A stretch of 64,000 nucleotides of DNA from assembly GCF_037975245.1 (NCBI RefSeq), contig NC_092563.1, positions 19,922,094 to 19,986,093 of the forward strand, read 5' to 3'. This DNA comes from Apostichopus japonicus. Its lineage: Eukaryota; Echinodermata; Holothuroidea; Aspidochirotida; Stichopodidae. Shown piece by piece: positions 51,481 to 64,000 of this stretch; within the stretch, counting starts at the first letter, position 1; each line of letters begins with the position of its first letter. The position numbers and the translations under genes are program-made. The notes beneath the pieces were generated by a model. It saw nothing but the letters and a program-made list of their open reading frames with translations. It had not been told where the DNA came from and made no database searches.

Positions 51481-51909
51481 GGGCTTCTAAACAATAATCT
51501 CGTAGGAAGAGACATGGCACACAGAGGCGTTACAACGACACGCCATAAAGAGGAGGAGGCATCACCCAACTGGGTTTTATAGATGAGTGCCACACGGATT
51601 CACCGCAATTGTGGAGTTCAAGTGGCGATGAGCAGGAAGAAGCAATTGGAACGAACTACCCGGTGAAGAAACCTCCAATAGTCGACGTTTCAATCCCCAG
51701 GGGGACCTACTGATGACACTGGGACAGCGAAGGGTACTGAAAATACCCCATTGCGTACCCCAAGGTATAGAGAACACAGGAGTGTCCAAAGTGAAACACC
51801 TCAGTTGACGTCCCATCGAGGAAATTCATTCTTTAATGGTCACCAGGTGTAGGATGCGCCCATCTCGGCAGGGGGTGGGTCACAATGTTTCCGACAACAG
51901 AGGGACCCT

Positions 51910-52503
51910 TTGGTGCTCAATAGAACAGGTACCACGGGTATTCGGCCAGGAACTTACGACGGTACAACGCCTTGGGAGGACTACCTCGCCCAGTTTGAAG
52001 TAATAGCAGAGTTGCATGGCTGGGAAGCAAATGGTATGGCACTCTGCCTAGTGGCTAGCCTGAGAGGGGAAGCTCAAGTCGTGGTTGCTGATATCGACGT
52101 AAGGTGTCATAGGAGGTACACAATTGTGGTTGGTGCTTTGTTACAAAGAATTTGTCCCACCCACCAAAAAGAAGTGTCCAGAGTCCAGCTGAAAAGCAGG
52201 CTGCGCAGAAGAGATGAGTCCCTACCGGAGCTAGCACATGGGATCAAACAGTTGACCTGACAGGCTTACCCGATGGCGCCCGGCGAGCTACAAGCCATAC
52301 TGGAAAAAGTCCATAGCTTAGATGCTTTGGATGATCCAGACCTACGGCTTGGGGTCTATCAAATGAAAACCGTGAATCTGGAAGAGGCAGTCAAATCTGC
52401 GCTGGAAATTGAAGCCTATCACATTGCAGAGAGGCAGATATGCCACGATATAAGAAGGAGCGTGCGTATGGTTAGCCAAGGCAATGTACGAGAGGCTAGA
52501 TAA
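51910..52503 (+). pseudogene. Gypsy Gag remnant
   Basis: One frame runs from 51910 to 52503 with an internal TGA at 52258-52260. RPGTYDGTTPWEDYLAQFEV and LRGEAQVVVADI are typical of the capsid part of Ty3/Gypsy Gag. A TAA at 52501-52503 ends it. Confidence 0.82.
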
Positions 52504-52549
52504 ACCACAGGTGAAACAATGTGTGACGAAATAAAGAAGCTGATGGTCG

Positions 52550-52780
52550 ATGGAATACAGGGACAACGGACAAAATATGAGGAGAGCCCTGTCATCGAAT
52601 AAAAAACACAAACTACGCCAGGGTAATACTGATGAAGCCGGAAAGAGACGTTTTCAGTACCGTAATAGGACATTCCCAGCCTACACGGACGACGGCACTC
52701 CGATCTGCTTCCAGTGCAAAGAACCGGGACATATGAAGCGGGAATGTCAAAGACTCCAAAGCCACAAAGTTCTTCTTTAG
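52550..52780 (+). pseudogene. Gypsy nucleocapsid remnant with zinc knuckle
   Basis: In the +1-shifted frame, CFQCKEPGHMKREC at 52706-52747 is a perfect CCHC knuckle (C-x2-C-x4-H-x4-C). A TAG at 52778-52780 follows. Confidence 0.85.
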
Positions 52781-52852
52781 TGCAGGAAAACGATCCGATG
52801 TCGGGATGGGGGGTCGCAACCCGGCAGTATATCTTGGGCCAACTGTATCGCC

Positions 52853-53643
52853 GTGTTAAATGGGATACCTGAATTAGCCAAGCATGGCTTGAACCTGAAG
52901 AGTAAACTAGGAAACCAAGATGTGTCCTGCTCAGTTGACACTTGGGCCAATATTTCCTTGGTCCATGCAGGTGTGTTTCACAGTCTACCACGTGAGTTCA
53001 GACCACTGTTGCAACAAGAAGGTGTGTATATGATATATGCGGATGGGAAGCGCGTACTTGGTTTTGGGAATGGCTGTATTTGAGATCCATGTAGGCGGAA
53101 AGAAAAGACAGCATGCTTTATGGATTACAGATTTTGGGCCTCATTGCATACTGGTACTAGATTTCTCAGAAGTCACAATTGCATTATCCACGCCGGGAAG
53201 GCGCAAGTGGGGATAAATGACAGTTATGTGGTGGACCGTATAGAATAGGGAACTGATAATCAGACAGTGTCTTGTCGGATTGTTGCAGCAGAGACGCTGC
53301 TTTAGTTTTGCCACCATACTCGGAGATGGTTGTGAATGGCAGGGTGAAAGACTTCCACCCAGTACTCCAGCCAAAAACGGCTATTATTGAACCATCTCCA
53401 GTGCTCTTGAACAGGGAGAGTGTTCTAACGGCTATGTGTCTATGGGAAATCGAAGAGGGGAATCTTCCAGTTAGAGTGATAAACTTGAATGACCATGCGG
53501 TTACAGTGCACAAGAATACAACGTTTGGTGTGTTTGAAGGCGTCAAGGAGGTAGCTCCAGTGAGTGGTTACGAGGGTTATGTCGTCCAAGGAGACTCAGG
53601 TAGGGCATACGAGGTACCAAAAAAACCTTATGGAGCTGTATGA
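52853..53643 (+). pseudogene. Gypsy protease and linker remnant
   Basis: The protease active-site region reads VDTWANISLVHAGVF, with Trp (TGG, 52943-52945) where the catalytic triad needs Gly. A frame break near 53080 follows, then a stop near 53217. The downstream segment at 53272-53643 carries LPPYSEMVVNGRV and the linker typical between protease and reverse transcriptase. Confidence 0.8.
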
Positions 53644-53689
53644 TGATTGCACGGAGAAATCGGTTACTGGTCTGTTGTGCAGGTGGCGA

Positions 53690-54440
53690 GGGGCTGTTGC
53701 AAAAGGGGCACAGGACATAGGACGGACGCACGTTGATAGGCACCGCATAGACACGGGAACTTATCCACCGATTAGGCAAGCTGCAAGAAGGTTGCACCTT
53801 TACAATAAAGAAGAGGCCACTAAGGAGATCAATGAAATGCTCTCTGGTGGAGTGACGGATTCACATCCCCTCCCCAGGATAGACGATACTCTGGACTTGC
53901 TAGGTGGAGCGACATGGTTTTCCACGTTAGACCTTGCCAGTGGGTACTGGCAGATCCAAATGGACCCCATTGACCGAGCAAAGACAGCATTCTCGGCCCA
54001 TCAAGGATTATTCCAATTCAAAGTCATGCCTTTCGGGCTCTGCAATGCCTGGCTACCTTCGAGCGCCTAATGGATCGAGTATTAGGTGGTCTGAAGTGGG
54101 AAAGCTGCTTGGTATACTTAAAGGATGTAATTGTTCACGGGAAGACACTTGAAGAACATCTCAAACGGTTAGAGGACGTTATCAGTAGACTACGCCAAGC
54201 CGGGCTGAAGCTGTCACCTGCTGAAGAGGAAAGTGAGTCTCCTTGGACATATTTTGAGCAAAGATGAAGTTCGCACCGATCCGGAGAAAATTAGAGATGT
54301 ATCGGAATGGCCGACACCAGTGGATGTACGAGAGGTTACGAGCTTCATCGGTCTATGTAGTTATTACCGTCGGTTCATACGTGGGTTTAGTTCAATTGTA
54401 AAACCTCTGCACAGACTCACCGAGAACGGCAGATAATTCA
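53690..54440 (+). pseudogene. Gypsy reverse-transcriptase remnant, active site lost
   Basis: HPLPRIDDTLDLLGGATWFS, TLDLASGYWQIQMD and MPFGLCNA are standard Ty3/Gypsy motifs. The catalytic YxDD box at 54115-54126 reads YLKD, so one metal-binding Asp is missing. Frame breaks lie near 54060 and 54235. SFIGLCSYYRRFIRGFSSI marks the connection to RNase H. Confidence 0.9.
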
Positions 54441-55200
54441 AGTGGACTAATGAATGTGAAGAATCCTTCGAAGAACTAAAGAGACGACTAACATCAGCTC
54501 CAGTTCTCAGCTACCCGACCAAGGATGATCCATTCGTGCTGGATACAGAAGTGAGTAACGAGTTGTAATTGGGCACTACAGCAGGACACTGTATAAACAG
54601 GAAAGGCGCTACTGCGTTACTAGGAAAGAACTTATGGCTATCATTGATGGCACCAAATGGGCGGAAGTTCTTGATTAGGACTGATCATGGAGCGCTTCGC
54701 TGGTTGATGAACTGTCGCCAACCAGAAGGTCAAATAGCGCGATTGCTTGAGTTTCTATGTTCTTACGAATTTACTGGGTAGGGTTCACAATAATGCAGAC
54801 GGACTGTCACGGAGACCCTGTTGTGGCTGTTACCATTGCGAGAAGCTGGAGAAGACGGAGTACTTGAGTGCTGAAATCTCTAACTTAGAAGAAGGAGCTG
54901 ACATTTGTAGCGACAGAAGGGCTTGTCGTGGAGTTGCAATTCAAGAAGGGACTGTGGAGCAAGAGGAAACTTCATATACGCAATCCTGGTCATTTGAAGA
55001 CCTGAAAAAGTACCAAAGAGATGATCCCGACTTATTGGCAGTTTTGCAGGGGAAAGAAGCCAGAGACCATTGTGGGGCGAGTTTTCTGGTGGAAGTAAGA
55101 CACTACAACAATATTGGTTACAGTGGGAAAGCTTGGTTTTAAAGAGCGGCCTGTTGTATCGTAATTTTGAATCACAGGGGGCTACAAAATGTGGTTACAA
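54441..55200 (+). pseudogene. Gypsy RNase H and integrase start remnant
   Basis: Fragments read FKWTNECEESFEELKRRL, RTDHGALRWLMNCRQPEG and HNNADGLSRRPC, the RNase H part, with several stops. Text up to about 55210 should reach the integrase zinc-binding region, where a nested element interrupts it. Confidence 0.82.
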
Positions 55201-55216
55201 TTTGTAGTGCCTGTAG

Positions 55217-55999
55217 CAGGGTTCTGCCCAGGGTAGATTGAGTGCCGGCAGGACTATCTAAGCGGAGCGCCACCATCGGTTGGCGCGGAGCGTACAAGAA
55301 AATTTTGGGTTTTGGAAACCCCCCAGATGGCCGGAAACGGCCCTTCCCGAGTATTCTGAGCCACATATAGACAGCTTTGAAATGAGATCTCATGTCTGGA
55401 ATTTTTCATAATTAATGAAAAAAGTTAGGACAAATATCTGGAGCACCAGAGTACAGACCAGCCGGTGGTGCCTATTAAGTATACTAAAAAGCAATAGCAA
55501 TGCACCGTGCACATGGCTGACTAGTTCGTGTAGCCGTCACGTATAGTCACTACGAGGCGGAGTGCGCTGGTCGTGCCTAATGCAATATGATGTAAATTCA
55601 CCCGCTACGAAGGTTAACGGCCGTATGTGTACTAGCTAGCTGGATAGTGCCTGTGTCTCGCGCGATAAAAATAGATATAAATGAAACTATCAAAAGTACG
55701 ATCGGGAGTTGGAAACGGAAACAGTCATTGGTCTGGAATGCGGAACTCTGGTAATTTTTACTAAGTATGACACTGTGATGTGTTGGATATTTTGAATTTG
55801 AACAGTTATGAACTGGATTTCCCCTAGTCTCAAACAGATTGTTTCTGTACGTTCGACCCTCCGGCTATGGGGCTGTTTTTTGGAGTTCCTATCGAAAATA
55901 AGTGCCGGTCGGAAAAGTCACTCAGGCAGATTGTGGCGGTCGGTAATTCAGCGTGCTGGTCGGGCCCGACCGGCGCCGACCGGCAGCGGCAGAACCCTG
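55217..55999. mobile_element. Nested 783-bp element inside the Gypsy integrase region
   Basis: The ends are CAGGGTTCTGCC and GGCAGAACCCTG, exact 12-bp inverted repeats. Both flanks carry CTGTAG (55211-55216 and 56000-56005). Reading across the flanks with one copy removed is open in the integrase frame. A hAT element would give 8 bp, so 6 bp is atypical or reflects mutation. The dispersed GGAGCGCCACCATC repeat lies inside at 55253-55352. No transposase is seen. Confidence 0.88.
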
Positions 56000-56155
56000 C
56001 TGTAGTGCTGCGGAGGCAAATATGGAAGTTGGCCGATTCACATCCCTTGTCCGGCCATTTCATGTCAAAGAAGACTTCTAATCGAGTATAAAAAGAAGTT
56101 CTACTGGAGCGGGCTCTCCAAAGATGTAGTTCAGTGGTGTAAGAATTGCTCCGGC
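56000..56155 (+). pseudogene. Gypsy integrase zinc-binding remnant
   Basis: After the nested element the frame resumes with IWKLADSHPLSGHFMSKKTS. A frame change leads to FYWSGLSKDVVQWCKNC. These are the His and Cys ligands of the integrase HHCC module. The catalytic core does not follow; unrelated sequence starts near 56153. Confidence 0.8.
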
Positions 56156-56364
56156 TAGGCTCATTCTTTTACGGTTTATAGATATATTATATTTTGTGCA
56201 CCCATATTTTTTGTCGGAGATCCTAGCCGTTCTTATGGGGACCTTAGCCCCCCCCCCCCCCAGTGTCGAGGAAATCATAGCGCCACCCCTTATTTTAACG
56301 ATAACATAGATCAATGAGGAATAAAAATGTATGGAACTTAGAATGTTGTTATCTTTTTTCAGGA

Positions 56365-57000
56365 GCACAATGGTTTAGGGCCTTTCTGAAGAGCGATTGC
56401 AGTGGATAGAGATGGGGAGGCTCTGTGAAAAGAAAGAGCTATGTTAACGAGCGACTTTAAAAATGGTTCGGAGACTATAAGGCTTATATCAGTTCCGAGG
56501 AGGTGGAAACTGGGTGGAAATTCTTAATGATGGTAGTCGCATTTTCTCCACTGGCAGGAAGCATGGAGAAAATGTTGGCCCCAGTAGAGACAAGGAACAT
56601 CTACCAGTTGAGCAACACGGACTGGCCTGTGTGGACGCTACAGGGTTTTTCTTGGAGCCTTTGTTAATCTACCCGAACACCCGCTTCTGTTACGAACCCC
56701 TCTAGGGTGCTCCAGAGGAATGGTGCGTATCCTCGAACGGCTGGATTAACACGGAAGTTTTTAACGAATGGATCGCCATTTTTTTTTTACCGAGCGTTAA
56801 GAGAGAGGACATCACCTTCCCTATCATCCTGTTTGTTGAAGGGCATAGCTCTCACATCACCCTCGAGACTGCAAACTTCTGTGCTGAAAGCATATCATCC
56901 TATATTGTCTGCTGCCTATTCATCGCATGCACTTCAGCCGTGCAATCTGAGTCTCTTCAGAAGTTTATGTATGGTCTACTGTAATAACTCAAGCATTCCA
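56365..57000 (+). pseudogene. pogo/Tigger-like DDE transposase remnant
   Basis: The frame from 56514, with TAG at 56703-56705, carries DATGFFLEPLLIYPNTRF. After the stop it continues NGWINTEVFNEWIAIF, then ILFVEGHSSHITLETANFC. The usual DGHSSH box reads EGHSSH at about 56838-56855, so a catalytic Asp is changed. Upstream scraps (AQWFRAFLKS, WFGDYKAYI) look like the DNA-binding and linker part. Inverted ends were not found. Confidence 0.8.
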
Positions 57001-59040
57001 TATTGCACATTCTACGTTTATTTGAGTCTTATATGGGACGAGAGGAATTGCCCTTTAATATCTTTTGCCATGAATGCTATTGTGAAAGTCAGTTCATATT
57101 CGTTATAATTGAACAATTTTACAATTCACTTTAAAAATTTCTATTCCAGTATCCTATCTAAATTTGTAATGTTCTTGCCAAATAAAAATGTAGAAATCAA
57201 TAGATTTCCTTTAAAAAAATCTGACAGAGGCTGCGGGGGGAGGGGGAAGCCCTGACAGGGTGGCAAAAGTTTATATATAAATGTTTATATATCTTTATGT
57301 AGGGAAATATATCTATATATAGGGTGAAGCACACAAAACATTTTTGTATATATATATTTTAGAGGGTTCCCCAAAGTTTTTATTAATTGAAAAAATCGTT
57401 GTGCAGAATTTCTAAATTTTCCAACTAGGAGTATTTGTTTATTCCTGTGAATAACCTAAGTATTTGCAAGTTTCAGTTAAAATTGACAGAAAATCATCCA
57501 TTTTTACCACGTTTCACTCGTCAACTTTAACAAATTGTATCTTGCGATTCTTATACTCCACCGTACAAAACTTGGTATGAATTTTAAGATAGAATTACAC
57601 TGTTTGCCGGCTTCAATTCTGCGTTTTGTGTACTATTTTTGTTATTGGGTGGGTCGACCATGTTTGCTAGCTTAAAATGAGTTCTACAATCTACATATAC
57701 AAAGTCAATGCAAACCGTTCCGGTACGTCACACTTAACCAAGTTCTTGATTCTTTGCCAAAATGGTTTATATTTAATTTTTTTTTATACATAATTACACC
57801 CCTAACAGTTTAGGAATATTTTGGCCAATTTTAGACAAGGAAATATTTTAATAGATATTTTCCCAAAATATAGTTCAGGCGCACATGTTTTTTTTTAATT
57901 AATTTGCTTCAAAAGTTGCAATAGCACCAGATTATATCTATGGACCTTTAGTTATTCTCAAAGTTGAGGGAACACCCCTATTCTTAGATTCCTCCTCCAT
58001 GACAGCGATCACAAATAACCTTAAACCTCCTGCTTCCTAAAAATCCGGATCCGCCCCTGTAGTTTTTTGTAGTTCAAGCGGATAACTTATAAAGTTATAA
58101 TTAGTCGCGTAAACAGCTACGAGTAAGTTTGTGAAGGGAGGGCAATGGGCACAAATTTATCAACATAACCACAAACGTACCGACCATAGGCGTACGAGGT
58201 GGGGGCGTCTGTCCCTCCCCCCTCCCCCCAAAAAAGACCTAAGATACGGGCAAAAAATCTGCAAATTAGGGCAAATGATAGCACCATTTTGCAGATAATC
58301 CCCCATATATAAACAATTTTTTTTTTTCAAATGGGAGGGATACCCCCTTAGACCCCTCCACAGGAAGACGGTCTGAAGTCGGGCAACAGTTCGACTTTCC
58401 GTCAAGAACAGTTCTGCCCCCTACCCCAACCTTGGTCAAGTAGTTCTACCCTTCCCCCTCCCTCCCATCCCAGTCAGAAATGGACTTTTTTTTAGTTACT
58501 CCCATTATAGTAACTATGATTGCCATCCCATCACCAACCCCACCCCAATTATAGCCTATCCTATATTAAGTAGGGCATATGCTTAATTTAAGAAATATCA
58601 GCTTGAAGCATATCAATGATGTTGATGCACGCAAGTCTACTGAACCCGTACTTCGAATGCATCTGGCGGTCTGTCCATTGATCTAGTAAGTTGGTTCTCT
58701 CCCTAAATACACTTTCCCTTGGTAGAGCTCATTGGTTTTCTCTTTCAAGCAGCCCAAAAGCCATATACATAGCCATCATTGGCATCCACATTAAACACGT
58801 AAATTAGCAATGATGTGTTTTGATTGAAATGTCCCGCCTAATTGACATGTGACACTTAAGTGTGATGCTGATCATTCTTCAAGTTAAGAATGATTCACGA
58901 CAAAGATAAGTATGAATTCTTCTTAAGTTGCTTCATGAAATAGAAGATAAGAATGTTCTGAAAGTTAAGAACAATTGCAGAATTAAGAAAGATGATTCTT
59001 CTTAAGTCCAAGATAAGAATGTTCTTAACTTTTATGAAAT
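57001..59040. other. Gene-free stretch with repeat scraps
   Basis: No coding exon is supported. A possible element with GGGGGCGTCTGTCCCTCCC lies at 58160-58440. The stretch 58870-59040 has nested CTTAAGAA and TTCTTA motifs like a foldback element. Confidence 0.45.
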
Positions 59041-59044
59041 AGGG

Positions 59045-60870
<1,826 letters not shown>

Positions 60871-61060
60871 ATGAAGTACGAAAACTATTTATTCTGTGTA
60901 TTGTGTCTTCTTGTGGTCACGCATTACAGTGGAGCATTGATAGAGGAAGATGTTTCGCGACTTTACTGGGATGGAGTGGCTTTCTACATCCCTGTCAGCA
61001 GAGATGTTATTCAGAAGAGGTTAGACGATTGGTACGAATCGAATTCTGATGTTTGTCAGG
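60871..61060 (+). CDS. Paralogue of the secreted-protein gene, exon 1 (partial gene)
   Basis: The exon encodes MKYENYLFCVLCLLVVTHYS, then YWDGVAFYIPVSRDVIQKRL and ends SNSDVCQ plus one base at the donor GTAAGT. It equals the - strand gene's exon 1 in length (190 bp), end phase and most residues, including the signal peptide. The two copies are 12.8 kb apart and in opposite orientation. No match to exons 2 or 3 was seen up to 64000, so the rest is either beyond the window or lost. Confidence 0.85.
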
Positions 61061-61451
61061 GTAAGTGTTCTCAATGATAAGAGTCAAAGGAAACAAAAAT
61101 GTATGTAACGGTAATAAATTGCCTTATAACTCTGTAAATAAATGTGTGTCACAGGTGAAGCTTTGCGTTGGGTGTAACGTCGCATCATTTTGACCAAACC
61201 GTGACATTTTGAAGGTCGCTAAATTTAGCCACAGGTAACGCCGTTATTCGATTACACTAAACATTGGCTGCTCTTAAATATATCGCATTACTAACAAATT
61301 TAACGTATGGTGGAAGTTTTCGCTATAGTATTCATGGTAAGGTGGAGAGGGGGAGGTGGGATGGGTGATGTGGTTTAATTTGCTGTGCAGTAAGCTAAAG
61401 GTTATACTTATGTTGTTTTAACGATCGAGCATGGTATACATACACTGTATA

Positions 61452-61600
61452 CAGGGGCGTATCCAGGATTTCTAACCCGGGCGCGAATTACTATCTAAGC
61501 GGAGCGCCACCATCAGTTGGCGCGCAGCATAGAAGAACATTTCTGGTTTTGATACCCCCAGATCACCGGAAATGACACTTCTCGGGCTTGAAAATGACCA
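61452..61600 (+). repeat. Dispersed-repeat copy with hAT-like left end
   Basis: CAGGGGCGTATCCAGG is followed by the family core CTATCTAAGCGGAGCGCCAC and GATACCCCCAGATC. The right end and target duplication could not be placed. Confidence 0.65.
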
Positions 61601-62569
61601 TGATCCTGTGGATCATTGTTTTTTGTAAGTGATTCTACGTCACGGCCCACAATACCCGACAGCCCCACTTTTGAAGGTTTTAAGACAATTTTTTGTTCAG
61701 AATTTCAAAATTCACATTTCTCGTGATTAAAACTCACTTCAAAACATACCCATAATGTTGCAAAAAAAATTCATCTATGGACAACCAATATAGAAAACCT
61801 CCTTGAACCCCTAACAGACTAGTCAAAATTGCACGAGTAGAGGGAAGTATGATGAAGAATGTTGGTCAGGAAATTTTCGAAAATTCAGACACAGTTAATT
61901 TATTGGTGTACAAATATTGAAACCTCTTATAACGTCTATAATAAAACTTCGTTGAAGGAAATGAAAAAAATACCAAATATTTCCGAAACCGAACACTACA
62001 CACATAGGTGAAGGAGGCGGGGGGGGGGGGGGGCCTAACGAAATATTTCTTTCTGAAAATTCGTGCAATATGCTGAGAATTTTTCGGGCACCTATACTGA
62101 AAGAACAATACATTGCAATGATGTAGCTAAAAGAAATGAATAGTTTAAAAATTATCTCCTTAGTAATTAAAATAAAGTTCTAATCTTTGCCGACTGAATC
62201 GCCATTACTAATGTAAAAGACAGTTTTGACATAATTGGACCTCCATGCTTTTTCTCCATCTACATAGGACAATTCGTTGTTTACATGAGCATCCCGCGGT
62301 ATACTGCGCAACTTTCACTGACCGTACGATACATGATGGCATGCGATGTAATAACCGATGCTTGCTTATATGATATTGACATTAACATTTTGAACGCGCG
62401 AAAATGTTGGTTATATATTTTTCGGGCAAGTCGTTACAGCTCCCAAAATCAAATTGGGCTCTTTTCGCCTTTGCCTACACACATAGACAGTTTTAAGGCT
62501 GTTCATCCTGGAACGTTTTTATGCTCACTGATATGATGAAATATCTGCTGTTTGCTTTACAAATTCGAA

Positions 62570-62725
62570 CAGGCGCGTAACGAGGATTTGCCAAGGGAGG
62601 GGCGAAGCCTGTAGGCAAACTATCTAGGCGGAGCGCCACAATGATCTGGCGCGAAGCGTACAAGAAAATTTTGGCCGAAAATGCCTCCCAGATCGCTGGA
62701 AATGACACTTCCCAGGCCTTGTAAA
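62570..62725 (+). repeat. Dispersed-repeat copy
   Basis: It carries GCGTAACGAGGATTTGCC, CTATCTAGGCGGAGCGCCAC and GAAATGACACTTCCCAGG, the same order as the copies at 55253 and 61490. Confidence 0.7.
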
Positions 62726-63606
62726 TTGCATGTAAGCATTTTATATTTTGATATTACTAGCGATATCATAAAAAACAAATTCGCTCGGGAGGGGCGGTCG
62801 ACCCTTCCCGAAATGCGTCATGTTACCCGAAGACTCAGTCGAGTTCGAGACCAGCCACAGTTGGTTTCATAGCACAATTGTACAATTGTTTAAGGCGTCC
62901 ATATACACACACACACGCGTTATGATAGACCTTATATAGTATATATATAGAGAGAGATACATTAGTGAGAGAGGCAAAATGGAAACGTCGAAATTGGAGT
63001 TGTCGGTCACGCCTCTTCCGAAATCCTCGAACCGTCACTGGCTACCCTGTGTATATAAAAGGGATCAGCGCTGTAATGATGTCACTGTTCTTCTTTCTCT
63101 TCCCGGTGTCTTGGCGTTTTTCTTTTACTCACTCCTTTTCTCCTTTTTCTCTCTTTCTCTCTTTCTTCTTTTTCTTTTTCCTTCCTCCCTCTACTCCTCC
63201 ATTTTTCCCGGCCCTCTTTTTTCCCTTTTTTCTTCTCTTTTTTTCTCTCCTTTTTTCTTACCCGGGGGGCGCGCCCCCAACGTCCCCCCCTGGATACGCG
63301 CCTGAGTATATAACAAACTCAACTCTTTTTTTTATAACTTTATTTAAAACCTTGTTTATAGATGTATTGTAAAATGGCTAAAGAAATTGATATCAAGAAG
63401 AGGGTCCGGGAAGGGGGAGGGGGTGTTACACGTAAAAAGAAGCAGCTGAAAAGTAGATATAAAGGGAAAAGAAGGTTTGGTAACGTAACGGGAAAAGGGA
63501 GATGCGGCAAGTTTAGCTTCAACTTAAAGAAACACTGTACTTAATTGTGCATAAATTCCTTGATAAAAATCAAACCAAAACCCTTCCACCTACTGTTTCT
63601 CTATAA

Positions 63607-64000
63607 ACTCTTACAAATGACTTTAATAAGTATTTTTACGACAAAATAGCACAAATACGTTCAAATTTTCAGGACATTGATAGAGATTCTAAACAGCTTG
63701 CTACTGCTTATCGTGGAGTTGTCTTATCTCAGTTTGAACCTATCACTATTGATGACTTAAAGGAGATAATTAATAATATTGGAATTAAATGCTCCCCTAG
63801 TGATATACTTCCGAGAGACCTCCTACAAACTAATATTGATCTTCTTCTTCCTTGCATATGTCATCTTGTTAATTTGTCTCTCATCACTGGCAGTATGAAT
63901 GGTCTTAAACTTGCAGATATTTCTCCTGCCATCAAAGGGAATGGCTTTGATCATAACAATTTAAAAAAGTATATATTGATCTCCAATCTATCTTTTTTGG
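63607..64000 (+). pseudogene. LINE (CR1/Jockey-like) reverse-transcriptase start, cut by the window edge
   Basis: An open frame from 63607 to the end reads TIDDLKEIINNIGIKCSPSD, then LLPCICHLVNLSLITGSMN and YILISNLSF. This is the N-terminal reverse-transcriptase region, where family members read NYRPISNLSF. The usual PR pair is LI here, and the PllKk segment reads AIKGNG, so the copy is probably decayed. The rest lies beyond the window. Confidence 0.8.

Larger units (their letters stand above)
61061..63606. other. Intron or intergenic sequence after the paralogue exon
   Basis: It holds the two dispersed-repeat copies, a G run near 62020, and a long pyrimidine-rich tract at 63080-63265. No further coding exon was recognised. 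Confidence 0.5.

Noticed and set aside
62965-63372. A 135-codon frame rich in Phe, Leu and Ser
   Set aside because: It follows a pyrimidine-rich tract, which forces such residues; no motif or splice structure supports it.
63362-63544. A short basic frame (60 codons)
   Set aside because: It is purine-rich low-complexity sequence next to a LINE fragment, with no recognisable domain.

Overview
The window reads as intron-rich, AT-rich animal genomic DNA with many transposons. Two conserved animal genes could be rebuilt exon by exon from splice phases and protein similarity. RELCH (KIAA1468) lies on the + strand: 19 exons from 319 to 23285, the C-terminal 867 residues. PHAF1 (C16orf70) lies on the - strand: 13 exons from 42107 to 31660, a complete 422-residue protein. 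They face each other tail to tail, about 8.4 kb apart. A DIRS-type retrotransposon, a Ty3/Gypsy-like element, hAT-like MITEs and a pogo-like remnant suggest a marine invertebrate. An echinoderm-like deuterostome is plausible, but the sequence alone does not settle the species.

Layout. 1-8550: RELCH coiled-coil and linker exons, then an intron holding a nearly full-length DIRS element (about 1459-7986) and a relic of another DIRS end (about 645-725). 8551-23285: the HEAT-repeat exons of RELCH, with several minisatellites and one hAT MITE in introns. 23286-31659: gene-poor convergent interval with 41-bp and 232-bp tandem repeats. 31660-42107: PHAF1. 42108-46151: MITEs, a dispersed-repeat array and a LINE scrap. 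46152-48049: a three-exon gene on the - strand for a predicted secreted protein I do not recognise. 48815-49690: a palindromic GATATC array bounded by inverted repeats. 50800-57000: a decayed Ty3/Gypsy element, with a 783-bp element nested in its integrase region, followed by a pogo/Tigger-like transposase remnant. 59040-60546: a second piece of the Gypsy LTR and very long TA microsatellites. 60871-61060: first exon of a paralogue of the secreted gene, on the + strand. 63607-64000: start of a LINE reverse-transcriptase fragment running off the window.

Biology. RELCH proteins are known to link Rab11 recycling endosomes to the trans-Golgi and move cholesterol with OSBP. PHAF1 acts with BCAS3 at autophagosome formation sites. 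Their adjacency here is a positional fact; any shared regulation is inference.

The most unusual signal is a recurring association of tandem repeats with splice donors. In RELCH exon 5 the exon end plus donor is repeated seven times. In PHAF1 exon 11 it is repeated three times with a 63-bp, frame-preserving unit. The first exon of the secreted gene runs straight into a roughly 17-copy minisatellite that its intact paralogue lacks.
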